From Mastigocoleus testarum BC008 (GTDB lineage: Bacteria > Cyanobacteriota > Cyanobacteriia > Cyanobacteriales > Nostocaceae), in contig NZ_LMTZ01000168.1 of the NCBI RefSeq assembly GCF_001456025.1, positions 1 to 46,271 on the forward strand: 46,271 nucleotides of DNA, in the 5' to 3' direction. The position numbers and the translations under genes are program-made. This document shows, in pieces, positions 16,885 to 25,183 of the stretch. The notes beneath the pieces are model-generated. The model saw only the letters and a program-made list of their open reading frames with translations, searched no databases and had not been told where the DNA came from. Numbering within the stretch: position 1 is the first letter of the stretch; every line of letters starts with the position of its first letter.

Positions 16885-16980
16885 ATTGCTCGGCGTTACA
16901 AGTAGCTATCAGTTAAAGTCTATTTATCAGTATTTACTAGATACTTAGCTTTTAGATATTTTCTTGTAATTCCGAGCAAT
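16885..16980 (+). promoter_or_regulatory. Long inverted repeat between cpcA and linker genes
   Basis: The 18-nt arm at 16885-16902 (ATTGCTCGG..TTACAAG) is the reverse complement of 16963-16980 except for two adjacent mismatches, with a 60-nt AT-rich intervening loop. In the RNA it would form a large stem after cpcA. Inducible cpc operons produce an abundant cpcBA message and a rarer full-length one. This structure is well placed for 3'-end protection or partial termination (inference). Confidence 0.6.
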
Positions 16981-17106
16981 ACCAAAAAAATAATCTTAAG
17001 AAAATAAATCTCGTTCGTGGCGCAGACATAGGATTCAATAAGCAAAATCCAGGAATACAATCTAAGAAGACATAATTTAGAAAAGCACAATCTAGGAGTA
17101 AAATCA

Positions 17107-17925
17107 GTGGCAATTACTGCAACCGCATCTCGTTTAGGAACTTCTGCATTTAGCGATGAAACTCCTTTAGAATTGCGTCCTAACTGGAATCAAGAGGATG
17201 CAAAATTTGTCATTAATGCCATTTACCGACAAGTTCTAGGGAACGACCATCTGATGCAATCTGAGCGTCTCACCAGTGCTGAATCTTTATTATGTAATGG
17301 TGCAATATCTGTTCGCGAATTTGTACGCGGAGTCGCGAAGTCGGAACTTTATAAATCAAAATTTTTCTACAATAATTATCATCCACGCACAATTGAGTTA
17401 AACTTCAAACACTTACTCGGTCGCGCACCTTACGACGAATCTGAAATTATTTACCACCTAGATATTTATCAGAATCAAGGCTTTGAGGCAGATATCGATT
17501 CTTATATTGACTCTGAAGAATATAACGAAAGTTTTGGCGATAATATTGTACCTTACTACCGTGGTTTTTCTAACCAACCAGGACAGAAAACCGTCGGTTT
17601 TACCAGAATGTTTCAGCTATATCGGGGTTATGCTAACAGCGATCGCGCTCAAGGAAATAAAGGTCGCCCTAGTTTAACTTACGAATTAGCTCGCAATATG
17701 GCAAATCCCATTCGTACCCCAGATATGGGACAAGCGTTGAGTGGAGTTACTGCGACTGGTCGAGGAAATTTATATCGCTTGCGGGTAAGCCAAGGAGCGC
17801 GGGGACGTGCGCCCCAATTAAGACGTAGCATTAAGGAATATGTTGTTCCCTACGAAAGACTTTCTGGAATTTTACAAAATTTGAACAAGAATGGCTGTCA
17901 AATTCTTAGCATTGAAAATGCCTAA
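17107..17925 (+). CDS. cpcC: Phycobilisome rod linker, phycocyanin-associated (CpcC/CpcH type)
   Basis: The 272-residue rod linker has an N-terminal phycobilisome linker domain (about 20-150: ELRPNWNQEDAKFVINAIYRQVLGNDHLM, REFVRGVAKSELYKSKFF, ELNFKHLLGRAPYDESEI). A C-terminal CpcD-like domain (about 218-270: NLYRLRVSQ, VPYERLSGILQNLNKNGCQI) follows. Linkers occupy the central cavity of phycocyanin hexamers and set rod length and energy flow. The start is GTG with AGGAG 8 nt upstream, giving the family N-terminus MAITATASRLG. It is 54 bp upstream of a second linker with the same layout and start codon. Confidence 0.96.
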   Translation: MAITATASRLGTSAFSDETPLELRPNWNQEDAKFVINAIYRQVLGNDHLMQSERLTSAESLLCNGAISVREFVRGVAKSELYKSKFFYNNYHPRTIELNFKHLLGRAPYDESEIIYHLDIYQNQGFEADIDSYIDSEEYNESFGDNIVPYYRGFSNQPGQKTVGFTRMFQLYRGYANSDRAQGNKGRPSLTYELARNMANPIRTPDMGQALSGVTATGRGNLYRLRVSQGARGRAPQLRRSIKEYVVPYERLSGILQNLNKNGCQILSIENA

Positions 17926-17979
17926 GCGAGGATTAATTTTGGCACATCTAAATTTATACTTATAGGGGAGAATAAAAAC

Positions 17980-18840
17980 GTGGCAATTACACAAGCAGCA
18001 TCCCGTTTAGGAGTTTCTGCATTTAGTCAAAGCAAACCTGTAGAGTTACGACCTAACTGGAGTAACGAAGATGCTCAAATCGCCATCCAAGCAGTTTATC
18101 GACAGGTACTTGGTAATGACTATATTATGGCTTCTGAGCGTTTAATTAGTATAGAATCTTTGCTATGTAATGGTTCGATTACGGTGCGGGAATTTGTACG
18201 GGCTGTCGCTAAATCGGAACTGTATAAGTCTAAATTTCTTTATGGTAGTTTCCAGACCAGAACTATTGAGTTAAATTTAAAACATTTGCTTGGTCGCGCT
18301 CCTTACGATGAATCAGAGGTAATTTATCACCTTGACCTGTACCAAAATAAAGGTTTTGAGGCAGATATTGACTCTTATATTGATTCTGCGGAATATGATG
18401 AAAATTTTGGTGATGATGTAGTACCTTTTTACCGAGGTTTTTCTACCCAGTTTCAGCAAAAAACAGTTGGTTTTACCCGGATGTTTCAATTGTATCGGGG
18501 TTACGCCAATAGTGATCGCGCTCAGATCGCAGGTACTAAGTCTCGTTTAGCAAAAGAATTAGCATCTAATAAAGCTTCTGCGGTGGTCAGTCCTTCGGGA
18601 GGTGGTGATGGTTGGGCTTATCAAGCTTCTAACCAAGGTATTGCTCAAAATAAAACTTTTCGGAATTCTAATCGGGAAGGTCGCGTTTATCGTATAGAAG
18701 TTTCGGGGATGAATTTACCGAGATATCCAAAAGTACGACGTGTTAGTAAAGCATTATTGGTTCCCTACGAACAGCTATCAGATACTTTACAACAAATCAA
18801 TAAAATGGGTGGCAAAGTTGCGAGTATTACTTTGGCGTAA
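17980..18840 (+). CDS. cpcC: Second phycocyanin rod linker (CpcC/CpcI type)
   Basis: This 286-residue paralogue of the preceding linker starts at GTG with GGGGAG at 17965-17970. The linker domain spans about residues 20-150 (ELRPNWSNEDAQIAIQAVYRQ, FKHLLGRAPYDESEV-like block) and the CpcD-like domain about 225-285 (RVYRIEVSGMNLPRYPK, LVPYEQLSDTLQQINKMGGK). It differs from its neighbour in the connecting region (190-225), rich in Ser, Gly and Ala. Two such linkers in tandem plus cpcD is the cpcH2-cpcI2-cpcD2 order of red-light-inducible phycocyanin operons, allowing rods of up to three discs (known for the family). Confidence 0.95.
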   Translation: MAITQAASRLGVSAFSQSKPVELRPNWSNEDAQIAIQAVYRQVLGNDYIMASERLISIESLLCNGSITVREFVRAVAKSELYKSKFLYGSFQTRTIELNLKHLLGRAPYDESEVIYHLDLYQNKGFEADIDSYIDSAEYDENFGDDVVPFYRGFSTQFQQKTVGFTRMFQLYRGYANSDRAQIAGTKSRLAKELASNKASAVVSPSGGGDGWAYQASNQGIAQNKTFRNSNREGRVYRIEVSGMNLPRYPKVRRVSKALLVPYEQLSDTLQQINKMGGKVASITLA

Positions 18841-18915
18841 GTAATTCTAGCATGAGTCAGTCTGGCATAGATTAAGTCTGATATTTATATAAAAGTATCT
18901 GAGGGTATTTAAGAA

Positions 18916-19173
18916 ATGTTGGGAAAATCTTTAATCGGTGGTAGATCGAATTCCGTTTCAAGTAACCGTATTTTTGTTTATGAGGTTACTGGATTAAGAC
19001 AAAATGACCAAAATGATGCTAATAGCTATCCTTTCCGTACTAGTGGTAGTGTTTTCATTCAAGTTCCTTACAGTCGCATGAATGCAGAAATGGTTCGTAT
19101 TACTCGTATGGGAGGAAAAATCGTTGGTATTCGTCCTCTCGATGCGGTAGAAAACAGTACTCCATCTGAGTAA
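18916..19173 (+). CDS. cpcD: Phycobilisome rod-capping small linker CpcD
   Basis: The 85-residue CpcD has the compact linker fold with NRIFVYEVTGLRQND at the start and FIQVPYSRMNAEMVRITRMGG before the end. It caps the distal end of the rod and ends rod elongation. The length is normal. The ATG is preceded by GAGGG at 18901-18905, 75 bp after the second rod linker. Last gene of the cpc operon, followed by a GC-rich hairpin at 19215-19249. Confidence 0.96.
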   Translation: MLGKSLIGGRSNSVSSNRIFVYEVTGLRQNDQNDANSYPFRTSGSVFIQVPYSRMNAEMVRITRMGGKIVGIRPLDAVENSTPSE

Positions 19174-19214
19174 TTGGTTGCAATCTTAAACTTTATATTT
19201 TGTGAAGACGATCT

Positions 19215-19249
19215 AACCCTCTCCTAGCCTCCCCTAGGGAAGAAGGGTT
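19215..19249 (+). terminator. Hairpin after the cpc operon
   Basis: AACCCT (19215-19220) pairs with AGGGTT (19244-19249), with an inner CTAG..CTAG pairing around CCTCCC. It lies 42 bp after cpcD and would separate the operon from rcaE. No T-run follows. It also resembles a repeat common between cyanobacterial genes, so termination is only probable. Confidence 0.5.
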
Positions 19250-19437
19250 GGGTTGTCTGTACCGGATTTTGACTTTTCATAATAAATCTTTCATGACAAA
19301 AGTGAAAGGACACACAAACATTCACACATCCTTATTTTCATTTAATGGGTTAATTTTGATTAACTTTTAATTGCAAAACTTAAAATAGAGTTAATCTATA
19401 ATAAAAAATTAATAAATAATTCAAAAATTAAAAACTT

Positions 19438-21735
19438 ATGCAGCGAGTAGGAGAATTTCAAGGAGAGAAATCATTACTCCAAGCTGTATTTGAACATTCT
19501 GCTGAAGCGATCGCAATTCTCGACCAACAAAATAATTTTGTAGAGGTCAATCGAGCAGCTTGTGAGTTATTTGGTTCGACAAAGAAAGATTTAATTGGTC
19601 AGTCGATAGCAGTTTTTTTAACCTCCCCTCTTAATTGGGAGCAGGAGCAAGATATCGAAGAAATTCAAATTCGACATCTTGATGGGACAATCCGAACTGT
19701 AGAACATAGTAGAGTTAAAGAATTATTACCCAACTACAACTTATTAGTTTTCAGAGATGTTACCGATCTCAAGCGAGCAGTAGCAGAAGAACTCCACCGC
19801 GAACATCAACGAGTAGAGTTATTTGCGGAAGTGACCCTCAAAATTCGTCAATCACTCCAACTCAGAGAGATTTTACAGACTGCGGTTGATGAAGTACAAA
19901 GAATTTTGGATGCCGACCGAGTATTAATTTACCAGGTTTTTGCCAATGGTACTGGTAAATCCATTAGTGAGGCTGTGTTACCTGAATATCCTGCTGTTTT
20001 AGGTGTTGTGTTTCCTGAAGAAGTATTTCCCCAAGAATATCGAGAACTCTATGGAGGGGGAAGGGTAAAAGCTATAGCTGACATACATTCTCCTGATGCA
20101 GGATTAGCTGAATGCTTAGTTGAATTTATGGACGAATGGACAGTAAAAGCTAAATTAGTGGTACCAATCCTGCAAAATCTTAACCCTCAGACTAACGATT
20201 CTAAAACTAAAGATTCTCAAACTAAAGATTCTCAAACTAATAACTCCAAAAGTAGTGATTTTAAAACTAGTCATTACAAAAATAACGATTCTAAAACTAA
20301 TGATTCTAAAACTAATGATTCTAAAACTGATGAGTCTGGAATTCATAGCCAGTTATGGGGTTTATTAATTGCTCATCAATGCAAAAATACCCGAGAATGG
20401 AAAGATTTTGAGTTGGAGTTAATGCAACAACTTGCAGACCAAATCGGTATTGCTTTATCACAAGGTGAATTACTAGAGAATTTAGAAGAATTAATCGCCC
20501 AACGGACTGCGAAACTAAGACAGGTTAACAGTAATCTTCAGCAGGAAATTAACGATCGCCTGACGGTAGAAGCTGCATTACGTCGCAGCGAAGAGCAATT
20601 ACGTTTGATAGCTAATGGATTACCAGTTTTAATTGCGTATGTGGATAAAAACCAGCTTTATCGTTTCAACAATGAAGCTTACCAAACCTGGTTAGGGTTA
20701 TCCCCAAGTAAAATTTATGGCTGTCATCTCAAGAAAGTTCATGGAGCAGAAGAATATCAAAAGATTCGGAAGTATGTTGAAAGTGCACTTTCAGGACAAA
20801 AAGTTACTTATGAGGAAGATATCACTTTCCAAGATGGATGCAGTCACTCTGTCAATATTACCTATATACCCCACATTAATGAACAGGAGAAAAATGTAGT
20901 CAAAGGATTTTTTGCTCTTACTAGCGATATTAGCGAACGCAAAGCTATTGAACGGATGAAAGATGAATTTATTTCTGTTGTTAGTCACGAACTGCGTACA
21001 CCACTAACATCTATTCACAGTTCTTTGAAAATTCTGGCGACCGGAAAACTGGGTAACCTTTCCAATAAAGGACAGCGGATGTTACAAATTGCTGACGAAC
21101 AAACAGAACGTTTGGTGCGTTTAGTTAACAATGTCCTAGACTTACAAAGCATCCAGTCAGGCAAAATAAAAATGAATAAGAAAGCCTGCAAAGTTACGGA
21201 ATTAATGATTGAAGCAGCCCAAACTATGCAAACAATGGCTACTGAGCATGGAGTTAAGCTATTTACTGAGTCGGTTGATTTCGTAGTTTGGGCAGATCGC
21301 GATTATATCGTTCAAACCCTGACTAACTTATTGAGTAATGCAATTAAATTTTCCCCTCGAGATAGTCGCGTTTGGCTTTCCGCAAAAATGGAAGTATTAG
21401 CAAAGAAAACCAAAGGTAAAAAATCAATTCCTTACGTCACCTTTGAAGTTAAAGACCGAGGACAGGGAATTCCTACAAGTCAATTAGAAACGATTTTTGA
21501 GCGTTTTCACCAAGTTGATTCTTCCAACTCTCGTAAAAAAGGTGGAACTGGTTTAGGATTAGCAATTTGTCGACAAATTATTGAAGGACATGGAGGGAAA
21601 ATTTGGGCGGAGAGTTGCTTAGAAGAAGGCAGCACTTTTTACTTTACCTTACCTGCAATCATACAAAAGAACAGTGAACTGACAAAGATTGAAGCAAAAA
21701 AAAGTGAACCGAAAGAGAGCGATCGCCATGAGTGA
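19438..21735 (+). CDS. rcaE: Cyanobacteriochrome histidine kinase, RcaE-like
   Basis: The 765-residue soluble sensor kinase has PAS (about 12-113), a bilin-type GAF (about 128-345), a coiled linker, a second PAS (about 385-505), HisKA with phospho-acceptor His517 (VVSHELRTPL), and HATPase (NLLSNAIKF, DRGQGI, GGTGLGLAI). The GAF has YRELYGGGRVKAIADI, then Cys226 at the canonical chromophore position followed by Leu227, not His, then KLVVPIL and LWGLLIAHQC. RcaE is the green/red sensor of type III chromatic acclimation. A ten-unit TNDSK-like repeat (252-301) interrupts the GAF between VVPIL and LWGLL. It overlaps rcaF by 8 bp. RcaE identity rests mainly on its neighbours. Confidence 0.85.
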   Translation: MQRVGEFQGEKSLLQAVFEHSAEAIAILDQQNNFVEVNRAACELFGSTKKDLIGQSIAVFLTSPLNWEQEQDIEEIQIRHLDGTIRTVEHSRVKELLPNYNLLVFRDVTDLKRAVAEELHREHQRVELFAEVTLKIRQSLQLREILQTAVDEVQRILDADRVLIYQVFANGTGKSISEAVLPEYPAVLGVVFPEEVFPQEYRELYGGGRVKAIADIHSPDAGLAECLVEFMDEWTVKAKLVVPILQNLNPQTNDSKTKDSQTKDSQTNNSKSSDFKTSHYKNNDSKTNDSKTNDSKTDESGIHSQLWGLLIAHQCKNTREWKDFELELMQQLADQIGIALSQGELLENLEELIAQRTAKLRQVNSNLQQEINDRLTVEAALRRSEEQLRLIANGLPVLIAYVDKNQLYRFNNEAYQTWLGLSPSKIYGCHLKKVHGAEEYQKIRKYVESALSGQKVTYEEDITFQDGCSHSVNITYIPHINEQEKNVVKGFFALTSDISERKAIERMKDEFISVVSHELRTPLTSIHSSLKILATGKLGNLSNKGQRMLQIADEQTERLVRLVNNVLDLQSIQSGKIKMNKKACKVTELMIEAAQTMQTMATEHGVKLFTESVDFVVWADRDYIVQTLTNLLSNAIKFSPRDSRVWLSAKMEVLAKKTKGKKSIPYVTFEVKDRGQGIPTSQLETIFERFHQVDSSNSRKKGGTGLGLAICRQIIEGHGGKIWAESCLEEGSTFYFTLPAIIQKNSELTKIEAKKSEPKESDRHE
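20191..20340 (+). repeat. Ten 15-bp in-frame repeats inside the rcaE GAF domain
   Basis: Ten contiguous 15-bp units of consensus ACTAATGATTCTAAA run from 20191 to 20340, each coding for a five-residue unit close to T-N-D-S-K (residues 252-301). Outer copies are nearly identical (20296-20310 equals 20311-20325) and middle copies (20236-20280) are more diverged. The phase keeps the reading frame, so copy-number change would only lengthen or shorten a polar loop. Confidence 0.95.
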
Positions 21736-22108
21736 AAAATGTATTTTGCTGATTGATGATGAAGAAACGATTCAGGAAGTCGTGCAAATTGGTATAGAAA
21801 TTGAAACAGATTGGAAAGTATATATTGCTTCTTCGGGTTCGGAAGGAATAACTACAGCACAAACAGAACAACCAGACGCAATTCTCCTCGATGTGATGAT
21901 GCCGGATATGGATGGAATTTCCACCCTTGCAAAGTTAAAATCAAACCCCGAAACTAAATCAATTCCAGTAATTTTACTTACAGCAAAAACCCAAGTCGCC
22001 GATAAAAATGAGTTTCAAAATCTGGGGGTGATTGATGTCATCACTAAACCTTTTAATTCAGTGACTTTAGCTAGTAAAATCGCCAAAATACTTCATTGGG
22101 AACTGTAA
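21728..22108 (+). CDS. rcaF: Single-domain response regulator, RcaF-like
   Basis: The 126-residue stand-alone receiver has LLIDDEE for the Mg-binding acidic pair, AILLDVMMPDMDG with the phospho-acceptor Asp55, ILLTAK with the Thr switch, and VITKPF with the conserved Lys. I chose the ATG at 21728 over an upstream start inside rcaE. It overlaps the rcaE stop by 8 bp, implying translational coupling. In the rca phosphorelay RcaF passes phosphate from RcaE to the RcaC histidine-phosphotransfer domain (known for Fremyella). Length and position directly after the kinase match. Confidence 0.85.
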   Translation: MSEKCILLIDDEETIQEVVQIGIEIETDWKVYIASSGSEGITTAQTEQPDAILLDVMMPDMDGISTLAKLKSNPETKSIPVILLTAKTQVADKNEFQNLGVIDVITKPFNSVTLASKIAKILHWEL

Positions 22109-22581
22109 TATAAAATGAGTAACATGAATAATAAATTAGTTATTTAAAGCTATATATAGGTAGATAAATTACTTTTAATTTTAATAAATTAGTAATGTTA
22201 AGCTAATAAGTGAAAATATATGAATTGATTACATTTTAAAATAATTATCTTAGTTTAAAGTCTTAACGTACCGCAATTGAAATTAATGTTATATATGAGA
22301 AAATTATTGTAGATATAAAACATAGAAAAATAGTGGTGTTAATATTAGGTTATATATCTATTAATTTAAGAGAAACAATCATTTATAAAGTCTATCATTT
22401 GGTTAAGATAAATCCAGATTTCTGCTTTTTATTCTCTCATAACTACTTAATGATTTAAATTCATGAATTATCAAATACTTACAGCCCCCTATATTTTTAA
22501 TTGTGAGAATATTTTCTGAATATGTTAATTGAATAACGCTAAAGTTATTAAAGGGAACAGGCAATTTTGGGGGATGTCAAC
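22109..22581. other. AT-rich gap upstream of rcaC
   Basis: The 473-bp AT-rich spacer carries no credible gene and no L-box-like sequence. It should hold an rcaC promoter if rcaC is not read from rcaEF. Confidence 0.5.
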
Positions 22582-24456
22582 ATGAGAATATTAGTAGTAG
22601 ATGACGATCGAACCTTAGTTGATGTACTCAAAAAAAGTCTTGCTGAATTGAATTATGCGATCGATGCTGTTACTGATGGAGAACAGGGATGGATTTATGG
22701 TTCTACCTACACATATGATTTGATTATCCTGGATTGGTCTTTACCTAGGCTCGATGGTATTAGCCTTTGTGAGCGTTTTCGTGAAAATGGCTATCATATG
22801 CCTATTCTTTTACTAACATCTCGCAACGGTAGTCAAGCGAAAATTCAGGGACTTGATGCAGGAGCAGACGATTATTTGGGTAAACCTTTTGATATTGATG
22901 AATTAGCTGCTCGTATTCGAGCTTTATTGCGTCGCGTAAACTCCAACTCCCGTCCAGTTTTAAGTTGGGGGAATTTACAATTAGATCCTTGTAGTGGTGA
23001 AGTTAACTATCAGGGACAATTGCTATTCTTAACAGGAAAAGAATACGGATTACTTGAATTATTTTTACGCCACAGTCAAAAAATTTTTAGCATCGAAGAA
23101 ATTATTCAAAGTTTATGGTCTTCCGTAGAATATCCTGCTCATGCAACAGTTCGCTCTCATTTAAGACGTTTAAGAAATCAATTAAAATTAGCTGGTTTAC
23201 CAGAAGACCCCATTGAGACCGTACGAGGACGAGGATATTGTTTAAAAAATGCACCTCAAGTTAATAATCCTCAAAACCGAATTAAATCAAATGTTGCAAA
23301 AGATAGTAAAAATGACAAAAAATCCCTACATTTAACAGCATTAAACTCAGTCTGGGAAAAACATCGACAGCGGAACAAACAGCAATTATTAATTTTAGAA
23401 TCAGCTATCAAAGCTTTAAAAGAGGAAAATCTCAATCAAAGCGATCGCCAAGAAGCAAAATTAATTGCTCACAATTTAGCAGGAAATTTGGGTATTTTTG
23501 GTTTTGATACGGAATCGGAATTAGCAAAAGAATTAGAGCAACTTTTGGAGACAAATATTAGTCAAGACAGCCTAGAATTGCAGCAAGTAGAAAGCATTTT
23601 TAACACTTTAAATCAAAACTTATTTGGAGAAGAGGAGCCGGAAAATAATCTTTCCGATCAAGTGTCTTCCCAATTAGGGCAACATTCACCTTTGTTATTA
23701 ATTGTGGATGATGATACAAAATTTACCGAACAGTTAACCCAAGAAGCAACGACTCAAGGAATTAGAACCGCGATCGCAACAACTCCTGATTCAGCTAGAT
23801 CTTGGTTGGATGGAGAAGAACATCAAGAATTTCCCGATGTAGTTATTATCAAGGTGTCTTTTGCTCGCTCTGCATTCGATCCAACATTGCGCTCCAAATA
23901 TTTATCTTTAATTGCTGAATTCAACTTACTCACACCATCAATTCCCGTTTTGGCGATCGCCGATAGCGATCGAGTTGAAGACCGCTTACATGTAGCGCGA
24001 CATGGAAGTTCTTTTTATTTAAAACAGCCAATTACCCCCATCCAAGTAATTGACTTTTGTAAACAAGTAATAGAACGTTCCCGGGACAAAAGAATTATGG
24101 TCGTAGATGATGACTCAGACTTGTTACGATTATTACCGTCCCTATTAGAACCCTGGAAATTTCAGCTTACAACCTTAGACGATCCGCGACAATTTTGGGA
24201 AGTACTTCAAGTTATAAATCCCCATTTACTGGTACTAGATATTGAAATGCCGCATATCAGTGGTATTGAATTGTGTCAAGTACTTCGCAATCATTCTTAT
24301 TGGTGTAAACTTCCCGTTTTATTCCTCAGCATTCATCAGGATGTAGCTCTGCGAGAACAAGCACTGACGAGTGGTGCTGATGATTTTGTAAATAAACCCG
24401 TGATAGCTAAACAGCTTGCTGTTCGCATTATTAATTGTTTAGAACGAAGGGCTTAA
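22582..24456 (+). CDS. rcaC: Complex response regulator, RcaC-like
   Basis: The 624-residue protein starts at ATG 22582 with GGGGGA eight bases upstream. Order: receiver with Asp51 (LIILDWSLPRLDG), OmpR/PhoB winged helix (about 123-225, ending GRGYCLKN), histidine-phosphotransfer domain with His297 (IAHNLAGNLGIFGF), a degenerate receiver (about 370-500), and a C-terminal receiver with Asp553 (LLVLDIEMP). Receiver-DBD-Hpt-receiver is the RcaC plan, and Asp51 sits at the same number as in characterised RcaC. In the degenerate receiver the phospho-Asp is replaced by Lys (DVVIIKVSF). RcaC binds L boxes to activate cpc2 in red light. A candidate site lies before cpcB. Confidence 0.85.
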   Translation: MRILVVDDDRTLVDVLKKSLAELNYAIDAVTDGEQGWIYGSTYTYDLIILDWSLPRLDGISLCERFRENGYHMPILLLTSRNGSQAKIQGLDAGADDYLGKPFDIDELAARIRALLRRVNSNSRPVLSWGNLQLDPCSGEVNYQGQLLFLTGKEYGLLELFLRHSQKIFSIEEIIQSLWSSVEYPAHATVRSHLRRLRNQLKLAGLPEDPIETVRGRGYCLKNAPQVNNPQNRIKSNVAKDSKNDKKSLHLTALNSVWEKHRQRNKQQLLILESAIKALKEENLNQSDRQEAKLIAHNLAGNLGIFGFDTESELAKELEQLLETNISQDSLELQQVESIFNTLNQNLFGEEEPENNLSDQVSSQLGQHSPLLLIVDDDTKFTEQLTQEATTQGIRTAIATTPDSARSWLDGEEHQEFPDVVIIKVSFARSAFDPTLRSKYLSLIAEFNLLTPSIPVLAIADSDRVEDRLHVARHGSSFYLKQPITPIQVIDFCKQVIERSRDKRIMVVDDDSDLLRLLPSLLEPWKFQLTTLDDPRQFWEVLQVINPHLLVLDIEMPHISGIELCQVLRNHSYWCKLPVLFLSIHQDVALREQALTSGADDFVNKPVIAKQLAVRIINCLERRA

Positions 24457-24527
24457 ATTTTGAAACAGTAACGCAACAACTGGGATTAATAAATTTAGGG
24501 CAAAAATCATGTAAGCTACCCTAAAAT

Positions 24528-24935
24528 ATGCCGAATTATAAAAGATTTATAGTTACAGGTCGTACCTATTTTTTCACGCGAGTTACCTATCAACGTTACC
24601 CTTGGCTGTGTACAGAAAATGCACGTCAAATATTAAGAGTAAGTATAAATAAAGTACGTCAAACCTATCTCTTCAAAATAGAAGCTTTGGTTTTGTTGCC
24701 AGGTTATCTCCACTGTGTATGGATATTACCACCAGAAGATAGCAACTATGCAACTCGTTGGCGAATGATAAAAATATTTGTCAGCAAAAATTATGTTAAT
24801 CAATTGCCATCATATTTAAACATTACAACATCTAGAGGAAAACGTAAAGAATCTAATCTATGGCAAAGAAGATTTTGGGAACATTTAATTCGTGACGAAA
24901 ATAATTTTATCAACCATTGTAATTACATCTATTAA
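24528..24935 (+). pseudogene. Truncated REP-associated tyrosine transposase (Y1/IS200-like)
   Basis: The 135-residue frame has the RAYT/TnpA_REP layout: YFFTRVTYQRYPWL, then FKIEALVLLPGYLHCVWILP at the catalytic site, and LWQRRFWEHLIRDENNFINHCNYIY at the end. Family members usually carry a P-D-H-L-H-type HUH motif. Here the first His is replaced (PGYLH). They also continue with a YIHYNPVKHGL-type tail, whereas this frame stops at NYIY. Two defects indicate an inactive remnant. REP-like palindromes occur nearby (25022-25048) and at 42978-43003. Confidence 0.8.
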
Positions 24936-25021
24936 TATATTTACATAAGATAATAATTATTAAATACTTGTTTTTTATATTTCGAAAATATTTTCAATTG
25001 CGTGTACCCGAAAAATTTTGT

Positions 25022-25048
25022 GGTGCGTTAGCGACAGCGTAACGCACC
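25022..25048. repeat. REP-like palindrome
   Basis: GGTGCGTTA (25022-25030) and TAACGCACC (25040-25048) form a 9-bp stem around GCGACAGCG. The core AGCGACAGCG recurs in a similar hairpin at 42978-43003. The closeness to a RAYT remnant suggests these are its REP substrates (inference). Confidence 0.65.
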
Positions 25049-25052
25049 CTAC

Positions 25053-25155
25053 TGGACTGACACAGCTAAAATAGTGCGTTAGCAAAATCCAAAAATCATT
25101 AATTGAAATAAATTTTAGGACAAATCTATTGCATCATTTTAGGCGTGTCAGTCCA
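25053..25155. mobile_element. MITE-like element, 103 bp
   Basis: TGGACTGACAC (25053-25063) is the exact reverse complement of 25145-25155. The inverted repeat extends inward with two mismatches through CTAAAAT, giving about 20-bp termini. CTAC flanks both outer ends (25049-25052 and 25156-25159), compatible with a 4-bp target duplication. The 60-bp core has no ORF. A non-autonomous insertion element is the simplest reading. Confidence 0.6.
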
Positions 25156-25183
25156 CTACATTCACATTTATACTAGAAAATAA

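Noticed and set aside
15777..19173. Possibility that this is the sulfur-starvation cpc3 operon
   Set aside because: CpcB and CpcA retain many Met residues and the extra Cys109, unlike the sulfur-depleted set.
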